From Tautonia rosea (GTDB taxonomy: Bacteria; Planctomycetota; Planctomycetia; Isosphaerales; Isosphaeraceae), in NCBI RefSeq assembly GCF_012958305.1, contig NZ_JABBYO010000001.1, positions 620,001 to 684,000 on the forward strand: 64,000 bases of DNA, given 5' to 3'. Shown piece by piece: positions 32,804 through 40,368 of this stretch. Below the pieces are notes generated by a model. It worked only from the letters and a program-made list of their open reading frames with translations, was not told the DNA's origin and did not search any database. The position numbers were made by a program, and so were the translations under genes. Numbering within the stretch: the stretch's first letter is position 1; the number at the start of each line of letters is the position of its first letter.

Positions 32804-34660
32804 ATGAACGTGTTGATGCGCCTCCGCCGAGCGTTTGCCGACGCTGCTCCCGAGGGAGTCTCCCCCGACGAATTCGCCCAGGCCGTTCGCCCGAGCACCG
32901 ACCCCAAGTTCGGCGACTACCAGGCCAACGGCTGCATGGCAGCGGCGAAGCGCGCGAAGCAAAACCCCCGCGAACTCGCCGCCCAGGTCGCCGATCGTGT
33001 CACGCTCGATCCGATAGCCGACCCTCCCGAGATCGCCGGCCCCGGCTTCCTCAACGTCCGCCTGCGCTCAGAATGGCTGACGGAGGTGCTTGAAACCCTC
33101 CTGAACGATGATCGACTCGGTGTCGAGCCTGTCGAGGCTCCCGAGACGATCATCATCGACTACTCCTCGCCGAACGTCGCCAAGCCGATGCACGTCGGCC
33201 ACATCCGTTCCACCGTCATCGGCGAGAGCCTGGCCCGTCTCCTTTCCTGCCTTGGTCACAAGGTCATCCGCGATAACCACCTCGGCGACTGGGGCCTCCA
33301 GTTCGGCCAGATCCTCTGGGGATGGAAGTATCACCGCGACCCCGACGCCTACGGCCGCGACCCCGTCGGCGAACTCGCCCGCCTCTATCGCCTGGCCGCC
33401 TCGAAGATGAAGCTCGCCGACGACTATGGCCCGAAGCTCGACAAGGTCCGCTCCCTCGAAGTTGAAGGCAAGGCCGAGGAGGCCGACGCCCTCTTTGCCA
33501 AGCTCCTCGGCGATTCCGGCCTGTCCCGCTCCGAAATCGAATCCGCCGTGGCCGAAGGAAAATCCGTCGTCGAGCAGGCCCGCGACGAAACCGCGAAGCT
33601 CCATGCCGGCGACCCCGAGAACCGCCAGCTCTGGGAGCAGTTCATGCCCCACTGCCTCGGCGCCCTCGAAGGCATCTATGAACGCCTCGGCGTCCGCTTC
33701 GACGTCCAGCTCGGCGAGAGCTTCTACGACGCCATGCTCCCCGCCGTGGTCGACGACCTGAAGGCCAAGGGGCTCGCCGAACCCAGCGAAGGGGCCACCG
33801 TCGTCTTCACTCAGGCGACCAAAGCCCCGATGATCGTTCAAAAACGTGACGGCGCCTTCACCTACGCCACCAGCGACCTGGCCAAGGTGAAGTACTGCGA
33901 GGACGAGTTCCACGCCGATCGCCTGCTCTACGTCGTTGATAGCCGCCAGGGAGACCACTTCAAGCAGGTCTTCGACGTGGCCAAACGCTGGGGATTCGCC
34001 GACGTCCGCTTCGACCACGTCGCCTTCGGCACCATCCTCGGCGCCGATCGCCGCCCCTTCAAGACCCGATCCGGCGACGTCGTCGGCCTCGAATCCCTGC
34101 TCGACGAGGCCGTCGCCAAGGCACTTGAGGTCGTCAACACCAACAGCCCCGACCTCTCCGACGACGAACGCTCCCGCGTCGCCGAGGTCGTCGGCATCGG
34201 CGCCGTCAAATATGCCGACCTGTCGCAAAACCGTCTGAGCGACTACGTCTTCGACCTCGACAAGATGGTCGCCATGACCGGAAACACCGCCACCTATCTC
34301 CAGTACGCCTACGCCCGCACCCGCTCCATCTTCCGCAAAGGGGAAACCACCCCCGAGGCGATCCGCGCCGCCCGCCCCCCCATCCTCCTCACCCACCCCG
34401 CCGAGCGTTCCCTCGCCCTCACCCTCGTCCGCCTCCCCGAGACCCTCGACACCGCCGCCTCGGAGCTGAAGCCGAACATCCTGACCGACTACCTTTTCGG
34501 CCTCGCCAACGACTTCAGCTCCTTCTTCGAGCAATGCCCCGTCCTCAAGGCCGAGTCCCCCGAGCGCCGCTCCAGCCGCCTCGCCCTCTGCGATCTCACC
34601 GGCCGCACCCTCGCCTTCGGCCTCAACGTCCTCGGCATCGACGTTGTCGATCGCATGTAA
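32804..34660 (+). CDS. argS: Arginyl-tRNA synthetase
   Basis: 618 residues. The N-terminal additional domain typical of ArgS is followed by the class I signature IDYSSPNVAKPMHVGHIRST (HVGH as the HIGH motif). Next come IRDNHLGDWGLQFGQILWGW and YATSDLAKVKYCEDEFHADR. The KMSKS loop is reduced, as in many ArgRS, here around GADRRPFKTRSGDVV. The C-terminal anticodon-binding helical domain includes NTATYLQYAYARTRSIFRK and ends LGIDVVDRM. It charges tRNA-Arg in the cytoplasm. There is an insertion of about 60 residues after the tRNA-binding region (VRSLEVEGKAEEADALFAKL). It follows rsfS by 43 bases; no terminator is obvious, but a palindromic element lies 65 bases downstream. Confidence 0.97.
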   Translation: MNVLMRLRRAFADAAPEGVSPDEFAQAVRPSTDPKFGDYQANGCMAAAKRAKQNPRELAAQVADRVTLDPIADPPEIAGPGFLNVRLRSEWLTEVLETLLNDDRLGVEPVEAPETIIIDYSSPNVAKPMHVGHIRSTVIGESLARLLSCLGHKVIRDNHLGDWGLQFGQILWGWKYHRDPDAYGRDPVGELARLYRLAASKMKLADDYGPKLDKVRSLEVEGKAEEADALFAKLLGDSGLSRSEIESAVAEGKSVVEQARDETAKLHAGDPENRQLWEQFMPHCLGALEGIYERLGVRFDVQLGESFYDAMLPAVVDDLKAKGLAEPSEGATVVFTQATKAPMIVQKRDGAFTYATSDLAKVKYCEDEFHADRLLYVVDSRQGDHFKQVFDVAKRWGFADVRFDHVAFGTILGADRRPFKTRSGDVVGLESLLDEAVAKALEVVNTNSPDLSDDERSRVAEVVGIGAVKYADLSQNRLSDYVFDLDKMVAMTGNTATYLQYAYARTRSIFRKGETTPEAIRAARPPILLTHPAERSLALTLVRLPETLDTAASELKPNILTDYLFGLANDFSSFFEQCPVLKAESPERRSSRLALCDLTGRTLAFGLNVLGIDVVDRM

Positions 34661-34724
34661 GGCGATCAAGCATCGGCCCCACGTTTGTGTTATTGTGTGC
34701 GCGTGCTCATGTCTCAATCGAACG

Positions 34725-34790
34725 CTGGGTGCCACTGGCTCTGCCAGTGCTGGGCCGGACCGGGGCACTGGCAGAGCCAGTGGCACCCAG
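34725..34790. repeat. 26-bp perfect palindromic repeat (REP-like)
   Basis: Left arm 34725-34750 starts CTGGGTGCCACTGGCTCTGC; right arm 34765-34790 is its exact complement; the loop is 14 bases. The core TGCCACTGGCTCTGCCAGTG is, as far as I recall, scattered through planctomycete genomes, so this looks like a dispersed REP-type element. It also lies 65 bases after argS, and its RNA would fold into a very stable hairpin acting as a terminator. Confidence 0.85.
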
Positions 34791-34879
34791 ATATTAGCAC
34801 CTTTCATCCGCCAGTGCCGCCCCGCCGTCGCTGTCATCGATGCCCGGCTTCTCCTGAACGCCTCTCATCGCTTCGCGAA

Positions 34880-34903
34880 CCGGACAACTCGGAAGTTGTC
34901 CGG
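34880..34903. repeat. Short palindromic repeat, second family
   Basis: Arms CCGGACAACT (34880-34889) and AGTTGTCCGG (34894-34903) with a 4-base CGGA loop, followed by GCCACCC. It shares no sequence with the longer palindrome 90 bases away. It is likewise a likely dispersed element. Confidence 0.7.
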
Positions 34904-34961
34904 GCCACCCGCGGACAAACTTAACTCGGAAGGTGATCTGGCTACTCACATACGCGCTGCA

Positions 34962-35525
34962 TTACAGACGTTTGATGCTGATATGAATTGTCTGTCCAGA
35001 AGTCTTGACACCTTGGAATTTCTTACTCGTATCATAGGCGCTCCCATCAAGCGGGATAGAAGACTCGTTGATATGGATGTCGAAATCTCCACACCACTCG
35101 TCGGCTCCGTTCGTGGCACCGTCCCGATCCATAACCCAGCCAGAGAGACGGATGACTGCACCTTTCCCAACGTTGATCATCTTGGAAGCATCGAGATCAA
35201 TATTCCGCCCTGGGTCGATGCTCAGGTCTTGGTTTCTCGGTCTGTGGACCACTTGCTGTCCGTTGATGTCGAATTGCCAATAGTAATCGCCATTATTGCC
35301 AGCAAAAAATGTGTCCGGTTTTCCATGAATATCGAGACGACGGTAGGTGACCTGAAGCTTGACCGGTTGGCTGGTATCGCCCTTCTCGCCCTTTGCAACA
35401 ATCTCCTTCGCGAGTTTCTTGTATTCTGTCAGCTCCGCGTGTTCCTCTTGTGCATGGGTTGCAGACGAGCAAAGCGAGGCGATCAGGCAGGTGCAGGTTG
35501 CCACAGGCCAGTACAACCTTTGCAT
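34962..35525 (-). CDS. Secreted hypothetical protein, low GC
   Basis: 187 residues. A Sec signal (MQRLYWPVATCTCLIASLCS, cleavage likely after THA) is followed by a charged helix (EEHAELTEYKKLAKEIVAKG) and a beta-rich domain. It includes LQVTYRRLDIHGKPD, DYYWQFDINGQQVVHR and VIRLSGWVMDRDGATNGADE with several Asp. The pattern of beta-strands with Asp-rich loops recalls C2-like calcium-binding sandwiches, but that is only an impression. GC content is visibly lower than in the flanking genes and codons such as AAA, AAT and ATA are used more. With the repeats next to it this suggests recent acquisition. Function unknown. Confidence 0.65.
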   Translation of the reverse strand: MQRLYWPVATCTCLIASLCSSATHAQEEHAELTEYKKLAKEIVAKGEKGDTSQPVKLQVTYRRLDIHGKPDTFFAGNNGDYYWQFDINGQQVVHRPRNQDLSIDPGRNIDLDASKMINVGKGAVIRLSGWVMDRDGATNGADEWCGDFDIHINESSIPLDGSAYDTSKKFQGVKTSGQTIHISIKRL

Positions 35526-35864
35526 GTGAAGCTCCTTTTGTGATACCCGGGTTGAAATGCTTGGGCGAATATCTTCGCTTCAACACCAGATCGTCCATCT
35601 AACCATATGGGGGTTGGTTGAGACGGGACAAGCGAAAATCGAGAAAAATATTGACGAAAGGCGTGAAGCAACCATGCCCAAACTGCTCGATCCCCGCCTC
35701 ACAACCCGGAAAAAGTGACTACGACCCTCGATTTTCTCGATGATCTCAAGTGTGAGGCCGATCCCCGTCCGCGCCGACCGACCTTCGGCAAGGCAAGCGA
35801 GGATCAGCCAGGAATCAGACGCACCTTGTGACTCCATCGCACCCCATCGAATCGAGGCGGCACC
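35526..35864. other. Low-GC divergent intergenic region
   Basis: 339 bases between the low-GC secreted gene and the HGLTA gene. It holds an inverted repeat GAAAATCGAG (35634-35643) / CTCGATTTTC (35727-35736). No gene is seen. The right third returns to normal GC. Confidence 0.45.
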
Positions 35865-37052
35865 ATGACCCCGAACCCTTCGCACCCGATCGGCCCGAAC
35901 TCCGAGACAATCCAGCAATCACCCGGCGCCAACGCAATCACCCACGGCCTGACCGCGAAACGCCTGCTCTGCAATCAGGAACGGGAGCGCATGGAGGTCA
36001 TCGTTGCGCAGTGGACGACCAAGGCGTTCCCGGAAACGCCGCCGGAACAGGCGTTGATCGCGTCGGCGGCAATCGAATATGTGCGCTATTTGCGGTGCGT
36101 CGATGCCGAGGAGGCACGCCTCAGGCCGGGCATCCATCAGGCGATCAAGGACTGGCAGGAGCAGCGCCGTCATGCCATCCGTCGCAAGGCCCAGGACCTG
36201 AAGCACAACCCCGAAGCTGTCATCGCCGAGATGCACGAGAGCGCCTTCGGCATCGACTGGATGCTCCGGCACTGGACGCAGTTGCGATCGGCGATCGTCT
36301 CGGGGAGAGGCTGGATCGGCTCCGACCTGATCACCGCCATGAACCTGCTCGGTCACGCGCCGACCCGTCCGACCGACCCGCGAGGCGAACCTGCCTTCGT
36401 CTGGGAGAACGCCGCCGTCGGCTTCCCGAAGACCTTCCACCACGCCGGCGAGTCTATCGGCGACCGTGCCGCCGCCGATCGCCTCCTCGCCTTCGTCAAC
36501 GACCAAATCGCCCGGCTCGAAACCCTCCGGCCGATCGTCTGGGACGAGGTCGACGCCCCCCAGGCCCAGGCCGTCGAGGCCGCCGCCCTCGTCGACACCT
36601 CCAAGGAGGGTCAGCTCCGCCACCGCTACCGCCGCGACGCCTTCCGCGACTTCCACAAATCCCTCAACGCCTTGACCCGCCTCCGCTCCGAACGCTCGAA
36701 AACGTTCGCCCGCGAGACGAAGCTCATGAACGCCTCCTCCTCCCGACGTACCGAGGCACCCGCCTTCGTTCCTCCTCCGCCCCCTGCCCGTCCCGCACCG
36801 ACCCCCCTCGATTCTCGAAACGAACCTCCGCAGCGGCCCGATTCCGAGGGGGCCGATTGTCATAACCCCCAATCAGATCAGGCGATCCGCAATACCACTT
36901 CCGACCCTTCCTCCCCCGTCTCTCAGCGCACCGAACCGCGCACCGAGGAGCGCACCGAAACCGAGCGGACCGATCCGAACCCCCCGTCCGCTGCGATCGT
37001 CCCTCCGCAATCCACCCCCCGAACCCCCCGAGATACGCCGAATTCACGCTGA
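35865..37052 (+). CDS. Hypothetical protein with N-terminal HGLTA motif and proline-rich tail
   Basis: 395 residues. Near the N-terminus is GANAITHGLTAKRLLCNQER. A block of the form NAxxHGLTA starts a widespread family of unknown function found in acidobacteria and planctomycetes, often in several copies per genome. Residues 45-250 are helical with many Arg and Trp (MEVIVAQWTTKAFPETPPEQ, IEYVRYLRCVDAEEARLR, HESAFGIDWMLRHWTQLRSA). From residue 290 the chain is disordered, rich in Pro, Arg, Thr and Glu, and includes a 12-bp tandem repeat. No catalytic residues stand out. It is cytoplasmic by appearance. Similar proteins are sometimes next to mobile elements; here palindromic repeats lie just upstream. 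Confidence 0.65.
   Translation: MTPNPSHPIGPNSETIQQSPGANAITHGLTAKRLLCNQERERMEVIVAQWTTKAFPETPPEQALIASAAIEYVRYLRCVDAEEARLRPGIHQAIKDWQEQRRHAIRRKAQDLKHNPEAVIAEMHESAFGIDWMLRHWTQLRSAIVSGRGWIGSDLITAMNLLGHAPTRPTDPRGEPAFVWENAAVGFPKTFHHAGESIGDRAAADRLLAFVNDQIARLETLRPIVWDEVDAPQAQAVEAAALVDTSKEGQLRHRYRRDAFRDFHKSLNALTRLRSERSKTFARETKLMNASSSRRTEAPAFVPPPPPARPAPTPLDSRNEPPQRPDSEGADCHNPQSDQAIRNTTSDPSSPVSQRTEPRTEERTETERTDPNPPSAAIVPPQSTPRTPRDTPNSR
36927..36962 (+). repeat. Three 12-bp tandem repeats encoding RTE-x units
   Basis: CGCACCGAACCG, CGCACCGAGGAG and CGCACCGAAACC in a row, coding for RTEPRTEERTET in the disordered tail of the HGLTA gene. Confidence 0.7.
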
Positions 37053-37419
37053 CCGACCAATCCACTCATCCCAGCCACCTCCGAAGCCCCTCGGATCTGA
37101 GGAGCCGCGTCCAACGTCCCCTCCGCGGATTCCCCTTCTCCCTTCGGATTGGACCTTGCGAGCATCCTTGAGACGACGGCCGCCCCAACGTGAACCGCCC
37201 TTGACGTCGCTCCGATCCACCACGAGCCCCACGTCCCTCGCTCCTTGGCAATTCGAAATCGAACGGAAGCAGAAGAACCATCTTCCCGGAAGGCGTTGCG
37301 GGCGGGTATGATCGTCTGATTCGAAGCCTCGCGGTCGATGGTCCCCTGCACGGACCAACGTGAGGGAGGAATTCCGGGTCCGGTCCGGGTATCGCTGAGT
37401 CCTGAGTTGGAGGGCCGAG
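37053..37419. other. Intergenic region upstream of rpsN
   Basis: 367 bases. No gene is supported. It must carry the rpsN promoter and leader. A GAGGGAGGAA purine block at 37361-37370 lies about 50 bases before the start and is too far to be the ribosome site. Confidence 0.45.
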
Positions 37420-37689
37420 ATGGCCTCGAAGTCAAGCGTCGAGAAGATGAAGAAGATCGAGGAGCTGATCGCCAAGTACGCCGAACGGCGCAAGCAGCTC
37501 AAGGAAGCCGGCGACTACGCCGCCCTGGCCCGCCTGCCCCGCAATTCGAGCAAGGTCCGCCACCGCAAGATGTGCGCCCTGACCGGCCGATCCCGCGGCA
37601 ATTACCGCAAGTTCGGTATCTCCCGCATCATGCTCCGCCAGCTCGCCCACGAAGGCAAGATCCCCGGCATGAAGAAGGCCAGCTGGTAA
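37420..37689 (+). CDS. rpsN: 30S ribosomal protein S14
   Basis: 89 residues, the long, zinc-free form. After a basic helical N-terminus ([20 protein letters not shown]) comes the conserved C-terminal half: [20 protein letters not shown], then [20 protein letters not shown] and [11 protein letters not shown]. Only a single Cys is present, so there is no CxxC zinc site. S14 sits in the head of the 30S subunit next to the A site. In most bacteria it lies between rplE and rpsH; here it is a stand-alone gene with unrelated neighbours. The start is preceded by GAGGG of TTGGAGGGCCGAG at a good distance. Confidence 0.96.
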   Translation: MASKSSVEKMKKIEELIAKYAERRKQLKEAGDYAALARLPRNSSKVRHRKMCALTGRSRGNYRKFGISRIMLRQLAHEGKIPGMKKASW

Positions 37690-37996
37690 CTTCGCTTCCA
37701 CAGGGCCGGGCGGTTTCCGCGTCTGTCCGGCCTTCCGTCCGCTCGGTGGGATGCGCCCAACTCCTTCCCGTCGAACCCCCCTCCGCTCCAGAGCCAGGCC
37801 AGTCGGCCCTTTTCTTCTGGGGCTTTGGTGATGACGGCCGCCGTCCCCCATGCGGCGGTCCCGTCAGGCCCCCGTGATTCAACGCAGCATCCCGCGTTCG
37901 GGGCCTTGCATCGTTTGACCGGCATCGGGAGACTGGCCTTCGTGGTCCGGGACCACCCGCGACCCTCGATTGTCCACGTCGACAGGATTCGATGCC
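37690..37996. other. Intergenic region after rpsN
   Basis: 307 bases. A weak nested hairpin (GGCCGG at 37704-37709 with CCGGCC at 37727-37732, inner GCGG-TTT-CCGC) begins 15 bases after the rpsN stop and may be its terminator. Nothing else was recognised. Confidence 0.4.
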
Positions 37997-39466
37997 ATGA
38001 CGAGAATTCCCCCCGATCGGTTGGTTTCCCGAAGGCTCCTCGCTGCATGCCTTGCGCTGGCCTCGATGCTGGTCGGCTCCTCGACGATCAATGCCCAGGA
38101 TGCCGAGCCTGCCGGCCTTCGCGCCGGGGCGGCGACGAGCAACACCACCCCCGCCCTGGGGTCGTCTCTCAACGGCAACATGAGGGACCAGCTCGCCTCG
38201 AACGTTCACGACGAGACGCACGCCCGTTGCCTCGTCCTCGACGACGGAACCAACCGCCTGGCCATCGTCGTGGTCGATCTCTGTATGATTCCGAGAGAAG
38301 TGGTCCTCGACGCCAAGCAGCAGATCGAAGCCGCCACCGGCATCCCGGCCGATCACGTCCTGATCTCGGCGACCCATACGCACTCGGCCCCGACCTGTGC
38401 CCCGGTCTTCCAGAGCGACACCGTTCCGGGCTATCCCGAGTTCCTCGCCCGACGCATCAGCGACGGTGTCCGACGCGCGGTCAACAACCTCGAACCGGCC
38501 GAGGTTGCCTGGGGAGCCGGATCGAACGATCGCCAGGTCCACAACCGTCGCTGGCACCTGAAGCCCGAAGTCACCCTCACCAACCCGTTTGGCGGGACCG
38601 ACAAGGTTCGGATGAATCCGGGGGCCGGCAGTCCCGATCTCGTCAAGCCGGCCGGGCCGATTGATCCGGAGGTCTGGGTCCTCTCCGCGCGATCCCGAGA
38701 CGGCCGCCCGATCGCCCTCCTGGCGAACTACTCCCTCCACTATGTCGGCGGGACCCGCGGTGGCGAGGTGTCGGCCGACTACTTCGGCATGTTCGCGAAC
38801 CGGGTTGCCGAGTTGCTCGACGCCGACCGGCTCGACCCTCCCTTCGTGGGGATCATGTCCAACGGCACCAGCGGCGACATTAACAACATCAACTTCCGAG
38901 AGCCCCGGGCCGCTCGCCCGCCTTACGAACAGATGCGGCTCGTGGCCGACGAGCTGGCGACCGAGGCGGCGAGGGTGGCCCAATCGCTCGACTACCGATC
39001 CGACCTGACCCTCGACGCCCAGACCACTGAGCTTCAGCTTGGTGTCCGCTTGCCGAGTTCCGAGGACCTGGAGCGAGCCCGAGCGATTGTCGAGGCCGCC
39101 GAAGGGCCGATCATGACCACGCTCGAACAGATTTATGCCCGCGAATCGATCCTCCTGAGCGAATACCCCTCGACCGTGCCCGTTACCCTCCAGGCGCTTC
39201 GGATCGGCGACCTCTCGATCGCGGCCATTCCCTGCGAAGTCTTCGTCGAAATCGGCCTGCAACTCAAGCAGGAAAGCCCGTTCCCCTCAATTTTCACCAT
39301 CTCCCTGGCCAACGGCTACAACGGCTACCTGCCCACCGAAGCCCATCACGAGCTGGGCGGCTACGAAACCTGGCGAGCCCGATCCAGCTACCTTGAGGTC
39401 GACGCCGCCTCGAGGATCACCCAGGCGGTACTCAACCTGTTCTCCACCTTGAGGTCCAGGAAGTAG
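37997..39466 (+). CDS. Secreted neutral/alkaline ceramidase-like hydrolase
   Basis: 489 residues from MTRIPPDRLVSRRLLAACLA, a signal peptide ending near INAQ. The body matches the N-terminal domain family of neutral/alkaline non-lysosomal ceramidases. It has LRAGAATSNTTPALGSSLNG, then a His-rich zinc motif ISATHTHSAPTCAP, NYSLHYVGG and VGIMSNGTSGDINN. The C-terminal part includes IFTISLANGYNGYLPTEAHH and YETWRARSSYL. Family ceramidases hydrolyse the amide of ceramide with Zn, but planctomycete members are numerous and their substrates are unknown, so ceramide should not be assumed. Family length varies; the C-terminal Ig-like domain of true ceramidases is absent. An upstream ATG at 37970 is possible but gives a worse signal peptide. 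Confidence 0.82.
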   Translation: MTRIPPDRLVSRRLLAACLALASMLVGSSTINAQDAEPAGLRAGAATSNTTPALGSSLNGNMRDQLASNVHDETHARCLVLDDGTNRLAIVVVDLCMIPREVVLDAKQQIEAATGIPADHVLISATHTHSAPTCAPVFQSDTVPGYPEFLARRISDGVRRAVNNLEPAEVAWGAGSNDRQVHNRRWHLKPEVTLTNPFGGTDKVRMNPGAGSPDLVKPAGPIDPEVWVLSARSRDGRPIALLANYSLHYVGGTRGGEVSADYFGMFANRVAELLDADRLDPPFVGIMSNGTSGDINNINFREPRAARPPYEQMRLVADELATEAARVAQSLDYRSDLTLDAQTTELQLGVRLPSSEDLERARAIVEAAEGPIMTTLEQIYARESILLSEYPSTVPVTLQALRIGDLSIAAIPCEVFVEIGLQLKQESPFPSIFTISLANGYNGYLPTEAHHELGGYETWRARSSYLEVDAASRITQAVLNLFSTLRSRK

Positions 39467-39779
39467 ACTCCCCTTGGACCCATCAACCAGAACTGCGAAG
39501 TGAGGAGCGACGCGTCTCATGAAAACTTCATCGAAGCTTTGACGTTTCCTGAAGGACTGACGCCTTGGAATCTCGTATCCTTCTCTCAGTCACATCCCCC
39601 TGGGCCAACGCTGGGTTGCACGACCCCTACCGACCCCCCCGGCGTTGGCCTTTCCCCTCCTTCTCGATCCCTTCTCCAACGGCTGGGACAGGCATCGCTT
39701 GCTTGTCGGACGCGCCTTCGGCTGGTACGATCGCCGCGTCGAACTGGTCGTGCGCTGATCGAGAACCGAGGTCCATCGG
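39467..39779. other. Leader region of the pyr genes
   Basis: 313 bases before pyrR. Since PyrR can act by binding pyr mRNA leaders, this is where a site would be expected. No match to the known Bacillus PyrR-binding consensus and no antiterminator/terminator pair were found by eye. A frame ending LDPFSNGWDRHRLLVGRAF at 39663-39719 reads like protein but has no proper start. Confidence 0.4.
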
Positions 39780-40313
39780 ATGATGTCGCGAGCCGAATCA
39801 CGCCTCTGTGGGCCGGACGTCATGGACGAGTTGCTCCAGGACCTTGCCCGGCAGATTACCGAGGGACGGATGCCGCAGACTCCCCTCTGCCTCATCGGCA
39901 TCCGGACGCGAGGCGTGCCCATCGCCGATCGTCTGGCCGAGCTGATCGGCGGAGCCGTCCCACCGGTCGGCGCAGTCGACATCACCCTCTACCGCGACGA
40001 CCTGGGCCGTCAGGGCCACTGGCCGGTGCTTAAAGGGACCGACATTCCCTTCGAGGTCGACGACGCCGAAGTCGTTCTGGTCGACGACGTGCTCCACACC
40101 GGCCGCACAGTCCGCGCCGCCTTGAACGCCGTGTGCGACCTGGGACGACCGGCCCGCGTTCGGCTAGCGGTCCTGATCGACCGAGGCGGCCGTGAACTCC
40201 CGATCCAGGCGGATTACTCGGGAAAGTTGCTCGAAGTTTCCACCGGCGATCGGATTGAGGTCCGCCTGACCCCGATCGACCCGGCCGACGAGGTCGTCCG
40301 CGTTGGCCCGTGA
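39780..40313 (+). CDS. pyrR: PyrR bifunctional pyr regulator / uracil phosphoribosyltransferase
   Basis: 177 residues, the normal length. The PRPP-binding loop [20 protein letters not shown] lies at residues 98-117. The N-terminal part has [20 protein letters not shown] and [12 protein letters not shown], both conserved in PyrR, and the C-terminal [18 protein letters not shown] is also typical. PyrR senses UMP/UTP and binds pyr mRNA, and it can also make UMP from uracil and PRPP. It is the first gene of pyrR-pyrB-pyrC, which supports its role as regulator. The next gene begins 55 bases after its stop. An ATG two codons after the first is equally possible. Confidence 0.95.
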   Translation: MMSRAESRLCGPDVMDELLQDLARQITEGRMPQTPLCLIGIRTRGVPIADRLAELIGGAVPPVGAVDITLYRDDLGRQGHWPVLKGTDIPFEVDDAEVVLVDDVLHTGRTVRAALNAVCDLGRPARVRLAVLIDRGGRELPIQADYSGKLLEVSTGDRIEVRLTPIDPADEVVRVGP

Positions 40314-40354
40314 CTGCGCAAGACCCGCCTTCCTGACTGATCGGCTTTTCGGCG

Positions 40355-40361
40355 AAGGAGG
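40355..40361 (+). promoter_or_regulatory. Ribosome binding site of pyrB
   Basis: AAGGAGG, 7 bases before GTG at 40369. It selects this GTG over a start inside the end of pyrR. Confidence 0.7.
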
Positions 40362-40368
40362 AACCGCC

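Larger units (their letters stand above)
34661..34961. other. Repeat-bearing intergenic island
   Basis: 301 bases between argS and the convergent low-GC gene. It contains two unrelated palindromic elements (34725-34790 and 34880-34903) and no convincing gene. Frames crossing it read palindrome-derived peptides such as LGATGSASAG, a frequent artefact of this repeat. Confidence 0.6.

Noticed and set aside
33068-34837. 589-codon minus-strand frame opposite argS
   Set aside because: A mirror of GC-rich codon use in argS; low-complexity Gly/Val/Glu-rich product and no ribosome site.
34644-34850. Frames reading LGATGSASAG across the palindrome
   Set aside because: These peptides come from the repeat itself; the region is better explained as a palindromic element.
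37628-39262. 544-codon minus-strand frame across rpsN and the ceramidase-like gene
   Set aside because: Antisense to two clear genes with strong motifs; composition is that of a shadow frame.
39645-39758. Short frame ending LDPFSNGWDRHRLLVGRAF before pyrR
   Set aside because: Looks protein-like for 35 codons but has only a TTG start, no ribosome site and no recognised family; kept only as a note.
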